Origin: Streptomyces sp. AC550_RSS872
GTDB taxonomy: Bacteria > Actinomycetota > Actinomycetes > Streptomycetales > Streptomycetaceae
Length of the DNA: 64,000 nt
Direction: 5' to 3'
Assembly (NCBI RefSeq): GCF_019049285.1
Contig: NZ_JAGMUL010000120.1
Coordinates: forward strand, 224,227-288,226
Within the stretch, counting starts at the first letter, position 1. Every line of letters starts with the position of its first letter. Positions 18,337 to 26,819 of the stretch are shown one piece after another. The notes under the pieces are model-generated. The model was not told where the DNA came from. It worked only from the letters and a program-made list of their open reading frames with translations, and did not search any database. The position numbers and the translations under genes were made by a program.

Positions 18337-19182
18337 TCAGCCCTCCGTGTCCTTCCGGGGTTCCGGCTGCGCCGACTTGCTCACACGGGTGGCCCTGCGG
18401 GGCCGTGCCGGGGCCTTGGCGACGGTCTTGGCCGGTGCCTTCGCGGTCTTCTTGACGGCAGCGCGCCCCGGCGCGGGTTCGTCGGCGGCCGACACCTCAG
18501 CGCCCGTCGGCGCAGGGCTGGTTGATGGCTGCTCAACCTTCGGCCCGGCCCCCGGAGGGACCGGCGCCCCAGGCGCCCCGAACGGCAGAACCCGTACGTC
18601 CGGCCGCTCCACGGGCTTGGCCGGCACCGGCTTCTCGCGTCCGTCGATGAGGACGAGGGTCGCCTGGTAGACCACCGACAGCGAGTAGGGCGTCTGGTAG
18701 AGCATCCCCCACAGCTTCGACGTCTCGTCGATGTCCATCACCGTCGGCGTGAACCGCACCCGCTGTGCCGCCTGAGCGAGGTCGCTGTCCGCCAGGTGCG
18801 GGAGTTGAGCGGTCTCCTCGATGACGTCCTTCGGCAGGATCGGGATATCGTGCAGGGTGCGCACCACGGAGCCGATGAGCCGCTGGCCGACCAGGGCGGT
18901 CTCGTCGCCGTACGCGGTGATGAGGTAGTGCAGGTCCAGCGCGGCGGCCGGCCGTTTCACCAGGGTGCCGTCCAAGGCCCGGGTCGGCAGGTCGTTGTTG
19001 CGCATCGACGTGTTGGGCGTGACCTGGTAGAGGAACACGTTGAGGGTGGGGTGGTCCGGCGGCTCCGTCGGCGGCTTGTGCGGCTCCACCTTCACGGCCT
19101 CGTCGAACTCCGGGCCCACGTTGGACGCGAGCAGCAGGGCGAGGGCCTGGGTGACATGGGCGATGGCGAGTGCGTTGCTCAT
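18337..19182 (-). CDS. eCIS cap/terminator protein, DUF4255 (Afp16/Pvc16-like), 281 aa
   Basis: DUF4255 (Pvc16 N-terminal) protein, expected to cap the distal end of tube and sheath and so end polymerisation. Residues 1-185 carry the domain (IAHVTQALALLLASNVGPEF, LNVFLYQVTPNTSMRNNDLP, LDLHYLITAYGDET, then LWGMLYQTPYSLSVVYQATL). Residues 200-281 are Pro/Ala/Lys-rich and likely disordered, with a positively charged end. The ATPase gene follows after only 5 nt. In other eCIS loci the same pair often sits together. Confidence 0.92.
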   Translation of the reverse strand: MSNALAIAHVTQALALLLASNVGPEFDEAVKVEPHKPPTEPPDHPTLNVFLYQVTPNTSMRNNDLPTRALDGTLVKRPAAALDLHYLITAYGDETALVGQRLIGSVVRTLHDIPILPKDVIEETAQLPHLADSDLAQAAQRVRFTPTVMDIDETSKLWGMLYQTPYSLSVVYQATLVLIDGREKPVPAKPVERPDVRVLPFGAPGAPVPPGAGPKVEQPSTSPAPTGAEVSAADEPAPGRAAVKKTAKAPAKTVAKAPARPRRATRVSKSAQPEPRKDTEG

Positions 19183-19215
19183 GGCGTCGGTTCCTCGGTT
19201 CCTCGGTCTGTCATG

Positions 19216-19959
19216 TCACTCCCGCCCTCGCGCCAGATAGTCGGCCAGGCTCAGGGTCGCGCCCGGCCGCTCGGTCGCCGGCGTACGCTTCCGGGCGCCG
19301 CCGGACGGCGACGGTCCGGCCGTCACCTCCAGCCGCCCGATCTGCACCTGCACCACCTGCTCGGGCGTCCTCGACGGGCGCCGCGCGGCGGCCTGTCGTA
19401 CGGCGTCCCGGGCTGCCGCCGTGTCCGCGGCGCTGGGGCGCAGCGTCGCGGACACGGCGGCGGGAGCGGCGTCCGTACCCGGGGGGATGGGTACGACCGC
19501 CGCGCTCTGGGATGAGCCCTGCTCGGGACGCGCACGGCCCGTCGCCCGCTGTACGGCGTCGGGCATCGGCCGGGGCTCGGCGGCGAGCGGCGCGACGGGG
19601 CGCAGCAGGGGTGTGTCGTGCAGGGGCCTCGGGGCGGGCCGCGGTGCCGGTTCGGACGGGGTGCGTTCGGTGCGTACGACCGTCCGTTCCCGTTCCGTGT
19701 GCGACCGGGCCGGGGGCATGGCCGGGCGTGGCACCTCCCCCTGCCGTACGGCCGACGGGGTACCGGCGGGCCACAGCAGGTCGGTGCCGTCGTCCGGGTC
19801 CGGTGCCGTGCTCCGTACCGCCTCGACCCGCTCGAACGGGCCGGGCAGCCGGGGGCGTACCCGCACCACGCCCGGGCGCGGTCCGGCGGCGGCCGGGGTG
19901 TGCCGGGCGATCAGCCGGTCGAGGAAGTCGGGCACCGGCGCCCCGTCGGCGTCAGACAT
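19216..19959 (-). CDS. eCIS-associated Pro/Arg-rich protein with LSLADYL C-terminus (247 aa)
   Basis: Start ATG 19959 overlaps the preceding gene stop by 8 nt. The N-terminus (DFLDRLIARHTP) and the C-terminus (VQVQIGRLEVTAGP, then LSLADYLARGRE) are the only well-formed parts. The middle 150 residues are Pro, Arg, Ala and Thr rich. A C-terminal pattern of IGRxEVxA followed by LSLxDYL is recurrent in small proteins of phage-tail-like loci in actinomycetes, so this is probably a conserved accessory component rather than noise. Function unknown. A longer frame reaching 20235 is a shadow of the upstream gene. Confidence 0.8.
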   Translation of the reverse strand: MSDADGAPVPDFLDRLIARHTPAAAGPRPGVVRVRPRLPGPFERVEAVRSTAPDPDDGTDLLWPAGTPSAVRQGEVPRPAMPPARSHTERERTVVRTERTPSEPAPRPAPRPLHDTPLLRPVAPLAAEPRPMPDAVQRATGRARPEQGSSQSAAVVPIPPGTDAAPAAVSATLRPSAADTAAARDAVRQAAARRPSRTPEQVVQVQIGRLEVTAGPSPSGGARKRTPATERPGATLSLADYLARGRE

Positions 19960-20713
19960 CCGCACACAACTCCAGGTAGTAGCGGCGCCGCAGCGGGCTG
20001 AGCGCCAGGATCTCCGGCTCGCTCCAGCCGTACGACGTGGCGAGCAGATGGACGTCGAGCAGCAAGTCCCTCGCCCAGGCGTCCAGTTCGGTCCACAGGT
20101 AGGACGCGATGTCCAGCTCGGCCCGGGTGGCCTCGCCGCACTCGGGGCAGGCGATGGTGAGCGTGACGTCGGCCCCGGGGTCGGCGGCCTCGACCGCCTC
20201 GGCGATCCGGCGCTGGACCGGCACCGGCAGGTCACCGGCGCCCACCGTCGTCCCGTCGCGCACGGCCGAGACGAGGCACCGTGCGAGCAGGGCGGCCCGC
20301 GGGTCGCCCGCCCGGGCCGCTGCCGTCAGGTCGGCGACACCGGGCAGCCTGAACTCCACGTCCCAGCCGTCCTGTTGGACACGGACCACGGAGTCACCGG
20401 GCCCGCCGGGACCGCCCGAGCCGCCCAGCGACCGTGCGAACTCCCCGGCGTCCAGATCGAACTCCATGTCCGCCCCGCACGCCGAGCACGCCAGCCGCAC
20501 CTGCATCCGCTCCCCGAACAGGGCGCGGCGCAGCGCGAACAGGTCTGCCTCGCGCTCCCCCACCGGCAGCACCGGCAGGCTCGCGGCGTCGACGTCCGGG
20601 CGCGCCGCGCGGTGCAGCAGCAGGGCGCGCCCGGTCGATGCCTCGGCGAGCCCCGCCTCCCAGGTGACCAGCAGCTCGGCCGCCCCGGTGATCGCCATCT
20701 CGTCCCCCCTCAA
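19952..20713 (-). CDS. T4 gp51-like baseplate/hub assembly protein with two CxxC pairs (253 aa)
   Basis: Protein of the T4 baseplate-hub-chaperone-like group that follows the tube gene in many eCIS loci. Two Zn-ribbon-type knuckles are visible, C76-x2-C79 (CSACG) and C189-x2-C192 (CPECG), separated by a mostly helical insert. Together they could bind one zinc ion. The ending (YGWSEPEILALSPLRRRYYLEL) is the conserved C-terminal element of this family, in which an aromatic and basic helix is typical. An alternative start is the ATG at 20698 (MAITGAAEL). It lies 11 nt after the tube gene and overlaps the next gene. Confidence 0.85.
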   Translation of the reverse strand: MRGDEMAITGAAELLVTWEAGLAEASTGRALLLHRAARPDVDAASLPVLPVGEREADLFALRRALFGERMQVRLACSACGADMEFDLDAGEFARSLGGSGGPGGPGDSVVRVQQDGWDVEFRLPGVADLTAAARAGDPRAALLARCLVSAVRDGTTVGAGDLPVPVQRRIAEAVEAADPGADVTLTIACPECGEATRAELDIASYLWTELDAWARDLLLDVHLLATSYGWSEPEILALSPLRRRYYLELCADV

Positions 20714-20724
20714 CTACCCACTGG

Positions 20725-21249
20725 TCACGCTGGGTTGAGGAATGAGGGCTCCTCCGGCTCGGGCACCTCGTAGTCCCGCTCCCAGCCTTCGCACTCGAGC
20801 TTCAGCGACTGGATGGCCACCGCGTTGGCGTTGGCGTCGAGCTCGCCGAGGACCTGGTACTCGCTGGGCCAGGTCCGGTACAGCTTGTGCGAGACGGCGA
20901 CCTGGCCGGCCTCGTTGAGGACCTGGATGACGATGTCCTTGCGGAAGTCGGCGAGGGACACCTCGGAACCGAGACCCGCGCCGACCTGCCAGACCTTGTT
21001 GGCCCAGCGGTCGAACTCGGGGTCGTGGGTGACGCCGCGCTCCAGGGTGATGCCCTCGAACTCGGAGCGGCCCGGCGACTTGCGCGGGGAGGAGGGGTCG
21101 CCGCCGTGGCGGTGCTTGACCACTTCCGTCGTCCGCTTCAGCGGACTGATCTTGCTGATGCCGGCGACCGTACGACCGTCCCACAGGACCAGGAACTTGA
21201 AGTTCTTGTACGGGTCGAAGCGATGCGCGTTGACCGTGAACTCAGCCAT
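20725..21249 (-). CDS. eCIS inner tube protein (gp19/Hcp-like), 174 aa
   Basis: Phage tail tube protein of the gp19 type that stacks as hexameric rings inside the sheath. Diagnostic segments are the N-terminus (FDPYKNFKFLVLWDGRTVAGISKISPL, shown in parts FDPYKNFKFLVLWDG and VAGISKISPL), ITLERGVTHDPEFDRWAN and the C-terminal QSLKLECEGWERD. Size is typical. Only one tube gene is visible in the window, whereas several eCIS loci have two or three, so other tube paralogues would have to lie left of the window. It lies 33 nt after the sheath gene. Confidence 0.95.
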   Translation of the reverse strand: MAEFTVNAHRFDPYKNFKFLVLWDGRTVAGISKISPLKRTTEVVKHRHGGDPSSPRKSPGRSEFEGITLERGVTHDPEFDRWANKVWQVGAGLGSEVSLADFRKDIVIQVLNEAGQVAVSHKLYRTWPSEYQVLGELDANANAVAIQSLKLECEGWERDYEVPEPEEPSFLNPA

Positions 21250-21282
21250 CGGATTCCTTCAGTTCTCCACGATTCCCCGCGC

Positions 21283-23148
21283 CTAGAGCGCGAACTGCCC
21301 GGACGTCTGCTGGATCTTGACGATCACGAACTCCGCCGGCCGCACCGGTGCGATGCCGACGAGGACGTTGACGATGCCGTTCTCGATGTCCTCGGCGGTC
21401 GTCGTGTCGCCGTCGCACTTGACGAAGTACGCCTCGCGCGGGGTGCCGCCCTTGAAGGCGCCCTGGCGGAAGAGGGTGTGCAGATACGAGGAGGCGGCGA
21501 GCCGGATCTGCTGCCACAGGTTCTCGTCGTTGGGCTCGAACACCACCCACTGCAACCCGCGCTGGAGGCTCTCCTCCACATGGAGGGCGAGCCGGCGCAC
21601 CGGCACGTACTTCCACTCGCTGTCGAGCGCGTCGGAGCCCTCCAGCGTGCGCGCGCCCCAGACGACCGGGCCGGTCAGCGGGAACGTCCGCAGGACGTTG
21701 ACGCCGAGCGGGTTGAGCAGACCGGTCTCACGGTCGGTGAGGTTGACGGTGAGCGAGTGCACGCCCGCGAGCCGCGCTTCGGTGCCGGCCGGGGCCTTCC
21801 ACACGCCGCGCTCGGAGTCGGTGCGGGCGACGACGCCGGCGATCGCGCCGGACGGCGGGAAGGAGCGCAGCCGGCCGGTCAGCGGGTCGGTGAGCTGAAG
21901 GTGCGGAAAGTACAGGCCCGCGTGATTGCCGCGCACGGCGTCGAAGGCGGCGAGACCGGCGCGGGCGGAGTCGACGCTGACCCAGGTGCTGGGCGCGTCG
22001 ACCAGCAGGAAGATCCGCCGTTCCTGGCACAGCCGCTGGGCGGCCGAGATGACGGTGAGGGCGTCCTCGGTCTTCTCGTACGCGGCGAGCTCGGGCAGTG
22101 CCAGCAGGTTGACGTCGGCGACGCCGCGCAGCGCCTGGATGCCGGTCTTGTCGCCCTCGGAGCCGATGAGGTCGCGCGGGCCGGGGGCCTCGCCGTCCTC
22201 GCCGCCCTCCAGCGGGAAGACCGGCGGGTTGACGGAGGCCTCCAGGCCGAGGTCGTTGGCGCACTCGCCGAGGAAGCGGACGACGTCCTCGGGGTCGGTG
22301 GAGCCGGCCACGACCTGGATACGGCGGCCGAACGCGGTGACCTCGGCGCCGGCGAAGGCGTGCTTGCCGGGCGCGTCGGGCAGGGCGCGCAGCTTGCGCT
22401 CCAGGAACAGCGCCAACTCGGCGACGGAGCACGGGGCTTCGCCGTCGCAGTCGGGGTCGTAGAGCGTGAACTCGCGCTCCACATCGCCGATCTTGACGGT
22501 CAGGTCGACGGCCAGGTTGGGCAGTTCGTCACCGAAGGGCTTGGAGACGGTGCCGGACGGGTCGGGGCGGCCCTCGCCGACGACCTCGACGCGGATGAGG
22601 CGCGAGCCCGCGTTGATCACGGTCTGCGCGTAGCGGCCGTTCGCGGGGTCCATGGACAGGCCCGTGAAGCTCTCGCGGGCGTCGCCCTTGGCGTCGTAGA
22701 CCCGCAGGTTGAAGGTCTCGTCGGGACACGGGGTGTCGTGGTCGACGGCGACGCGCAGGCCGTTGCCCCAGAGGCCGGGTTCCTTGGCGTGCACGTCGAG
22801 GACCGGGCCCTCGCTGTGGCCCTCGGTGGACTTGAGGGTGACGCAGGCGGCCTTGCCGCTGCCGGCCTTGGCGACACGGACGATCACCGCGACGGTGCCG
22901 CCGTTGCCGAAGAACTGGTGGACCGCGTAGCCGACGGCGCTCTGGGCGCTCAGGCCCCCGAAGCGGCGCTCGAACTCCGCGAAGCTGGTGACGCGTACCG
23001 GCTCGTTCAGCGGACCACGCCGGGTGTGCCCCACGAAGGCGGTCACGGACGTGGTCAGGGTCGAGATCGTGCGGGTGCTGCTGGGGAGTTCTTCGACGTA
23101 GACGCCGGGATACGTCGGCTTTGCGGCGCTGACCGCGCTCATCGGCAT
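21283..23148 (-). CDS. eCIS contractile sheath protein, 621 aa
   Basis: Tail sheath protein, first gene of the operon and the contractile motor of the particle. The N-terminus (YPGVYVEELPSSTRTISTLTTSVTAFVG, shown in part as PGVYVEELPSSTRTI) is the sheath signature, and the C-terminus (PAEFVIVKIQQTSGQF) carries the handshake strand common to sheaths. The middle of the protein has the VNLLALPEL and GIAGVVARTDSERGVWKAPA segments. Two ATGs (23148 and 23142) share a strong Shine-Dalgarno TAAGGAGGGGG and either could be used. High expression is expected from that site. Confidence 0.96.
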   Translation of the reverse strand: MPMSAVSAAKPTYPGVYVEELPSSTRTISTLTTSVTAFVGHTRRGPLNEPVRVTSFAEFERRFGGLSAQSAVGYAVHQFFGNGGTVAVIVRVAKAGSGKAACVTLKSTEGHSEGPVLDVHAKEPGLWGNGLRVAVDHDTPCPDETFNLRVYDAKGDARESFTGLSMDPANGRYAQTVINAGSRLIRVEVVGEGRPDPSGTVSKPFGDELPNLAVDLTVKIGDVEREFTLYDPDCDGEAPCSVAELALFLERKLRALPDAPGKHAFAGAEVTAFGRRIQVVAGSTDPEDVVRFLGECANDLGLEASVNPPVFPLEGGEDGEAPGPRDLIGSEGDKTGIQALRGVADVNLLALPELAAYEKTEDALTVISAAQRLCQERRIFLLVDAPSTWVSVDSARAGLAAFDAVRGNHAGLYFPHLQLTDPLTGRLRSFPPSGAIAGVVARTDSERGVWKAPAGTEARLAGVHSLTVNLTDRETGLLNPLGVNVLRTFPLTGPVVWGARTLEGSDALDSEWKYVPVRRLALHVEESLQRGLQWVVFEPNDENLWQQIRLAASSYLHTLFRQGAFKGGTPREAYFVKCDGDTTTAEDIENGIVNVLVGIAPVRPAEFVIVKIQQTSGQFAL

Positions 23149-23757
23149 TCCCCCTCCTTATCCCTGTCTCGGGTACCGGACAAAGGCACCAAGAGATGGC
23201 AGAGGGAGGCATTCCCGACCCGGGGCACGAAAACGCCACCCGCAAGGGCGACAGCGTCACGTGCACCGCACCAGTTTCCCCCGTCATCACCGTGGGTGTT
23301 CGAACCGCACGGCTCAAGCAACGCGCTTGTGACTCCTGATGCTCAAGTGCTCAACCCACCTTGGTGTGTTCGGAGTTGACCGAACAAGGCGCCTTCAGGC
23401 CACCCCAGGAGGGGGTTCGGTGAAGGCCCCCTCTCGGCATCCGCACATCCCGCCTGCGCGCCCCGGGCAGCAGGTTCACGGATTCTGCACAGAGGCGTCG
23501 CCGAGGAGCACCGAAGGAGCCCCGACCCGCGACCGAACGGTCACACCCGCGCCGTTCGACTGGTCGCACGGCCGTACGGCCTCCTCGAATCGCACACAAC
23601 GTGCCGTGGCCGGTTTTCCGGGGGTGACGAGAATCAGCCGCACCGCCACCCACTCCTTGCGGGGCCACGAACTGCGGCTCCCGCACTGGTGACCCGGGAC
23701 AGGGCGGTCGGAGCCCCTTAGGGTGGCCCCGACCGCACGACCGGAGGGGGTGAGCGC
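23149..23757. other. divergent intergenic region upstream of the eCIS operon
   Basis: About 600 nt between the divergent sheath and SDR genes. No reading frame here has the codon bias or start signals of a gene. It should contain the promoters for both directions and a long 5' leader for the sheath mRNA. The only structured element I can point to is the inverted repeat at 23367-23386. GC content is lower than in the coding regions. Confidence 0.6.
23367..23386. promoter_or_regulatory. inverted repeat TGTTCGG-N6-CCGAACA, candidate operator of the eCIS operon
   Basis: Perfect 7-bp arms TGTTCGG and CCGAACA separated by six bases, about 220 bp upstream of the sheath start and 370 bp upstream of the divergent SDR gene. 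The size and spacing suit a dimeric repressor or activator. There is no run of T after it, so it is not an obvious terminator. The role in eCIS control is inferred from position only. Confidence 0.4.
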
Positions 23758-24816
23758 GTGGGCGACGACGGTTCGGCGAGCGTGTTGGTCACCGGGGGCA
23801 GCGGGTTCGTCGGCAGTCATCTGGTCAAACGGCTGCTGGAGCGCGGCTACCCGGTCCATGCCACGGTGCGCCGCACGGCCGACACGGCGAAGGTGCGGCC
23901 CCTGCGGGAGATGCAGGAGGCCCATCCGGGCCGACTCCGGCTGTTCCAGGCGGACTTGCTGACCGAGGGCTCCTTCGACGCGGCCATGGCCGGCTGCCGC
24001 GTGGTGTTCCATGTGGCCTCGCCGTTCCGTATGCCGGAGAAGATCGAGGACGGCCGCCGGGACATGGTCGATCCGGCCCTGCTGGGCACGCGCAACGTAC
24101 TGGCGGCCGTCGAGCGCACGCCCACCGTCGAGCGGCTGGTCCTCACGTCCACGGTGGGCGCGATCTTCGGTGACTACACCGACGTACTGGCCATGGACGA
24201 CGCGGTGCTGTCGGAGCGGTACTTCAACACCACCAGCACCGTGGAGAACAACCCGTACCACTACGCGAAGACGGTCGCGGAACGCGCGGCATGGGACGCG
24301 GAGGCCGCTCAGGACCGTTGGCGCATGGTCTCGGTCAACCCCGGCCTGATCCTCGGACCCTCCCTGACGCCCGCCTCGGAGTCCGGGAGCCTCTTCCTGC
24401 TGGACGAGTTGTTCAAGGGCTGCTTCTTCTACGGCGCACCGGACTTCAGCTTCACCACGGTGGACGTGCGCGAGGTGGCCGACGCGCACATCGCGGCGGC
24501 GGAGAACCCGGACGCGAAGGGCCGCTACATCCTCGCCGCCCCGACCATGACGTCCTTCCACGAGATGTCCCGCGCGATCCGGACCCGATACCCCCGTGAC
24601 CTCCGTCTCCCGCGCACCGCGCTTGCGCACTGGCCGGTCCGTGTCCTCGGCCCCGCGTTCGGGCTGACCCAGGACTACATCCGCAAACACCTCGGCATCC
24701 GCTTCCGGGTGGACAACAGCCGCAGCGTGAGCGAACTCGGCCTCACCTACCGCCCGATCGAGCAGACACTGCTGGACCACTACGAAGCGTGGCGAAGCCG
24801 CCGCGCCGCGCAGTGA
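23758..24816 (+). CDS. NAD(P)-dependent extended SDR, dihydroflavonol-4-reductase/epimerase-like (352 aa)
   Basis: Extended short-chain dehydrogenase. Nucleotide-binding motif GGSGFVG near the N-terminus (LVTGGSGFVGSHLVKRLL), NxxG-type substrate segment (VFHVASPF), and the catalytic YxxxK as YHYAK near residue 165. The overall sequence resembles dihydroflavonol-4-reductase-like enzymes (VERLVLTSTVGAIFG, VNPGLILGP), which reduce ketones or aldehydes with NADPH. The start is GTG 23758, preceded by GGAGGGGG. It is divergent from the eCIS operon and followed by a ~130-nt gap before the riboswitch. Substrate unknown. Confidence 0.9.
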   Translation: MGDDGSASVLVTGGSGFVGSHLVKRLLERGYPVHATVRRTADTAKVRPLREMQEAHPGRLRLFQADLLTEGSFDAAMAGCRVVFHVASPFRMPEKIEDGRRDMVDPALLGTRNVLAAVERTPTVERLVLTSTVGAIFGDYTDVLAMDDAVLSERYFNTTSTVENNPYHYAKTVAERAAWDAEAAQDRWRMVSVNPGLILGPSLTPASESGSLFLLDELFKGCFFYGAPDFSFTTVDVREVADAHIAAAENPDAKGRYILAAPTMTSFHEMSRAIRTRYPRDLRLPRTALAHWPVRVLGPAFGLTQDYIRKHLGIRFRVDNSRSVSELGLTYRPIEQTLLDHYEAWRSRRAAQ

Positions 24817-24949
24817 ATTCGGGCGCCCCACCGCTCCGAGCGTCGAAGGTCACAAAAACGTATCGGGCATTTCACATGTCAATCTTCACGGGGGGCTCAC
24901 AAGTTCGTTAGGTTACGCATCGGACCGCACGACGACCTCCGGCGAACCC

Positions 24950-25160
24950 CGCCGGGACGCGCGGCCTCCGCCGAGTCCGGTGTGCCCGCGAGGTCCACTG
25001 GAGCCGGGGACCCAACCGATCTTGGGGTGAATCGGCCCAACTGCCCTCAGGGGCAAGGGCCGTAGGGCACACCTTCCGGACCGACCGCCCGAACCCTCCC
25101 CCAGAGCCTGAACGGCCTGGGGGTACCCCCATCGCCAACCCGGTAGGCGGAGCACGGAAG
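24950..25160 (+). ncRNA. c-di-AMP (ydaO/yuaA-type) riboswitch
   Basis: The leader of the NlpC/P60 gene contains the hallmark blocks of this riboswitch in the right order: GGAGCCGGGGACCCAA (from about 25010), GGGGTGAATCGG (about 25024), GTAGGGC (about 25060), CCCGAACC (about 25091) and AACCCGGTAGGCGGAG just before the start. In actinomycetes this element precedes cell-wall hydrolases such as rpfA and NlpC/P60 genes, where high c-di-AMP turns expression off. The 5' boundary is approximate. Identification is by conserved blocks, not by a covariance search. Confidence 0.8.
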
Positions 25161-25167
25161 GAGTACG

Positions 25168-26727
25168 TTGCCCATGGCGCCGGAACGCAGCGCGCGTCCG
25201 GGGGCTCTGAGCCTCCCCGGCATGCGCAACTCCGCACTCGCGTCGGCAGCCCTCACCTCTGTGGCCCTGCTCGCCCAGACGGCCAACGCCGCCCCTTCGG
25301 CCGGGGACGAGTCACCGAGCCGCGAGGAGGTCAGCCGACGCGTCAGCTCCCTCTACGACCAGGCCGAGTCCGACACGGGGACCTTCAACGCCACCCGCGC
25401 TGCGGCGACCGGCCCGCGCCAGCGCGCCGACCGGCCGACGGACGCCGGACGCAGGCCCGCCACCGCCCGGAACGACGACAGCGGGCGCGGTGGCCCCGCG
25501 CTGGACAGCGTCGCCCGGCAGTGGTTCGACGTGGCCCGCTCGAAGCTGGGTCCGACCGTTCCGGCCGCGCTGCCCACCGACAGGATGCCGACCCGCTCCA
25601 CGGGAGCACGGGCCCCTCGCCTCCCGGCCGACGGCCTCACCGACCGCGGCCGGGAGGCGACCGGCCGCGGCGCCCTGGAGCTTCCCGCCGCGCCTGTCGC
25701 CGAGTTGACGTCCGGACCGACGGCCGCGACGGCCGCGGTGGCCGAACTGACGGCCGGGCCCGCCGCCGCGCCGCCGGCCGCTCCCGAGCCACCGCTGGAG
25801 ACCGCCGGTGCCCTCCAGGGCACCCGGCCCGACCAGACCGCCCTCGCGGTGCCCGCCCCGTCCGCCGAGCCCTCGGCCGAGCTCCAACAGCGCGCCTCGC
25901 TGCGGACGTCCAAGGAGCGCAACCAGCGCAAGCTCTCCCAGGCCCGCGAGTTGCTGTCCCTGCACACCGCGCGGCCGAGCGCGTCACTCACGACCGTCGG
26001 GGCCCTGCCCGCCGCCGACACCTGGGGCACCACGTCGACCCAGGCCCAGCCCTCGGCCGACACACAGTGGGACGCCCTGCGAAACCAGGGACCGGCCGAC
26101 CTCACCACCGTCCCGCCCGGTACGACGGCGTGGCCCCCCACACCGACTCCGACCGCCGACCCGCCGGCCACCACCGCAACGAGCCAAGCCCTCGTCACGG
26201 CACAGACCTACGGCACGGACCCGGCCCTCGACACCAGCCAGGCCTACGCGACCGGGCAGACCTACGGCACCGGACAGTTCTACGACACCGGCCAGACCTA
26301 CGGCGCGAACCAGGCCTACGACACGGGTGAACTCCTCGCCGCGGGCACCGCCCTCACGGCGACCGCCCCGCAGGACACCCGAGCCGTGCGGGCCCTGGAC
26401 TTCGCCCGCGCCCAGCTCGGCAAGCCCTGCGTCTGGGGTACGTCGGGTCCGGACGCGTACGACGGCCCCGGCCTCACCCAGGCCGCCTGGAAGGCCGCCG
26501 GTATCTCCCTGCCGCGCACCGCACCGGAGCAGGCGACCGCCGGCCAGGGGATCGCACTCACCTACCTCGAACCCGGCGACCTGGTCCTCTTCCACGTCGG
26601 CCACGTCGGGATCTACTCCGGGAACGGCATGATGATCCACGCCCCGGGCCCTGGGGCGGCCATCCGCGAGGAGTCGATCCACTACGCCGGTGAGTCGGCG
26701 ATCCACAGCGCGATACGGCCCGCCTGA
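25168..26727 (+). CDS. secreted NlpC/P60-domain protein lacking the catalytic Cys (519 aa)
   Basis: Exported protein with a signal peptide (MRNSALASAALTSVALLAQTANA, about residues 19-41 of the long form), a short helical region (REEVSRRVSSLYDQAE), a long Ala/Pro/Thr-rich linker with imperfect repeats of a TYGTGQ/AYDTGQ type (about residues 345-388), and a C-terminal NlpC/P60 domain (residues 405-519). In the active enzymes of this family the nucleophile lies in a DCSG motif. Here the same place reads DGPG (codons at 26461-26472), so the Cys is missing. The His of HVGIY and the later IHAP segment are present. A TTG at 25168 and an ATG at 25174 compete for the AAGGAG site. It is probably controlled by the riboswitch upstream. 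It may be a wall-binding pseudoenzyme. Confidence 0.88.
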   Translation: MPMAPERSARPGALSLPGMRNSALASAALTSVALLAQTANAAPSAGDESPSREEVSRRVSSLYDQAESDTGTFNATRAAATGPRQRADRPTDAGRRPATARNDDSGRGGPALDSVARQWFDVARSKLGPTVPAALPTDRMPTRSTGARAPRLPADGLTDRGREATGRGALELPAAPVAELTSGPTAATAAVAELTAGPAAAPPAAPEPPLETAGALQGTRPDQTALAVPAPSAEPSAELQQRASLRTSKERNQRKLSQARELLSLHTARPSASLTTVGALPAADTWGTTSTQAQPSADTQWDALRNQGPADLTTVPPGTTAWPPTPTPTADPPATTATSQALVTAQTYGTDPALDTSQAYATGQTYGTGQFYDTGQTYGANQAYDTGELLAAGTALTATAPQDTRAVRALDFARAQLGKPCVWGTSGPDAYDGPGLTQAAWKAAGISLPRTAPEQATAGQGIALTYLEPGDLVLFHVGHVGIYSGNGMMIHAPGPGAAIREESIHYAGESAIHSAIRPA

Positions 26728-26750
26728 CTCGAGGTAGGACCGCCTCCACC

Positions 26751-26780
26751 ACCACCCTGCCTCCCGTCCGGCGGGGTGGT
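26751..26780 (+). terminator. rho-independent-like hairpin after the NlpC/P60 gene
   Basis: Eleven-base-pair stem (ACCACCCTGCC / GGCGGGGTGGT, one G-U pair) with an eight-base loop, beginning 24 nt after the stop codon. It has no clear T-run, as is common for terminators in Streptomyces. Confidence 0.6.
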
Positions 26781-26819
26781 TCCCCCGCGGCGCGGTGCTT
26801 CCGGGTCAACCGCCGCCCG

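Noticed and set aside
1..23148. Classification of the cluster as a prophage tail or R-type pyocin
   Set aside because: The AAA+ ATPase, DUF4255 cap and DUF4157 protein are hallmarks of eCIS, and there are no lysis, integrase or capsid genes.
20887..23379. Plus-strand frame of 830 codons opposite tube and sheath
   Set aside because: It mirrors the tube and sheath genes, which match known families.
23351..23686. Minus-strand frame of 111 codons in the eCIS upstream region
   Set aside because: No ribosome site, no codon bias and Arg/Gly-rich composition. Treated as non-coding.
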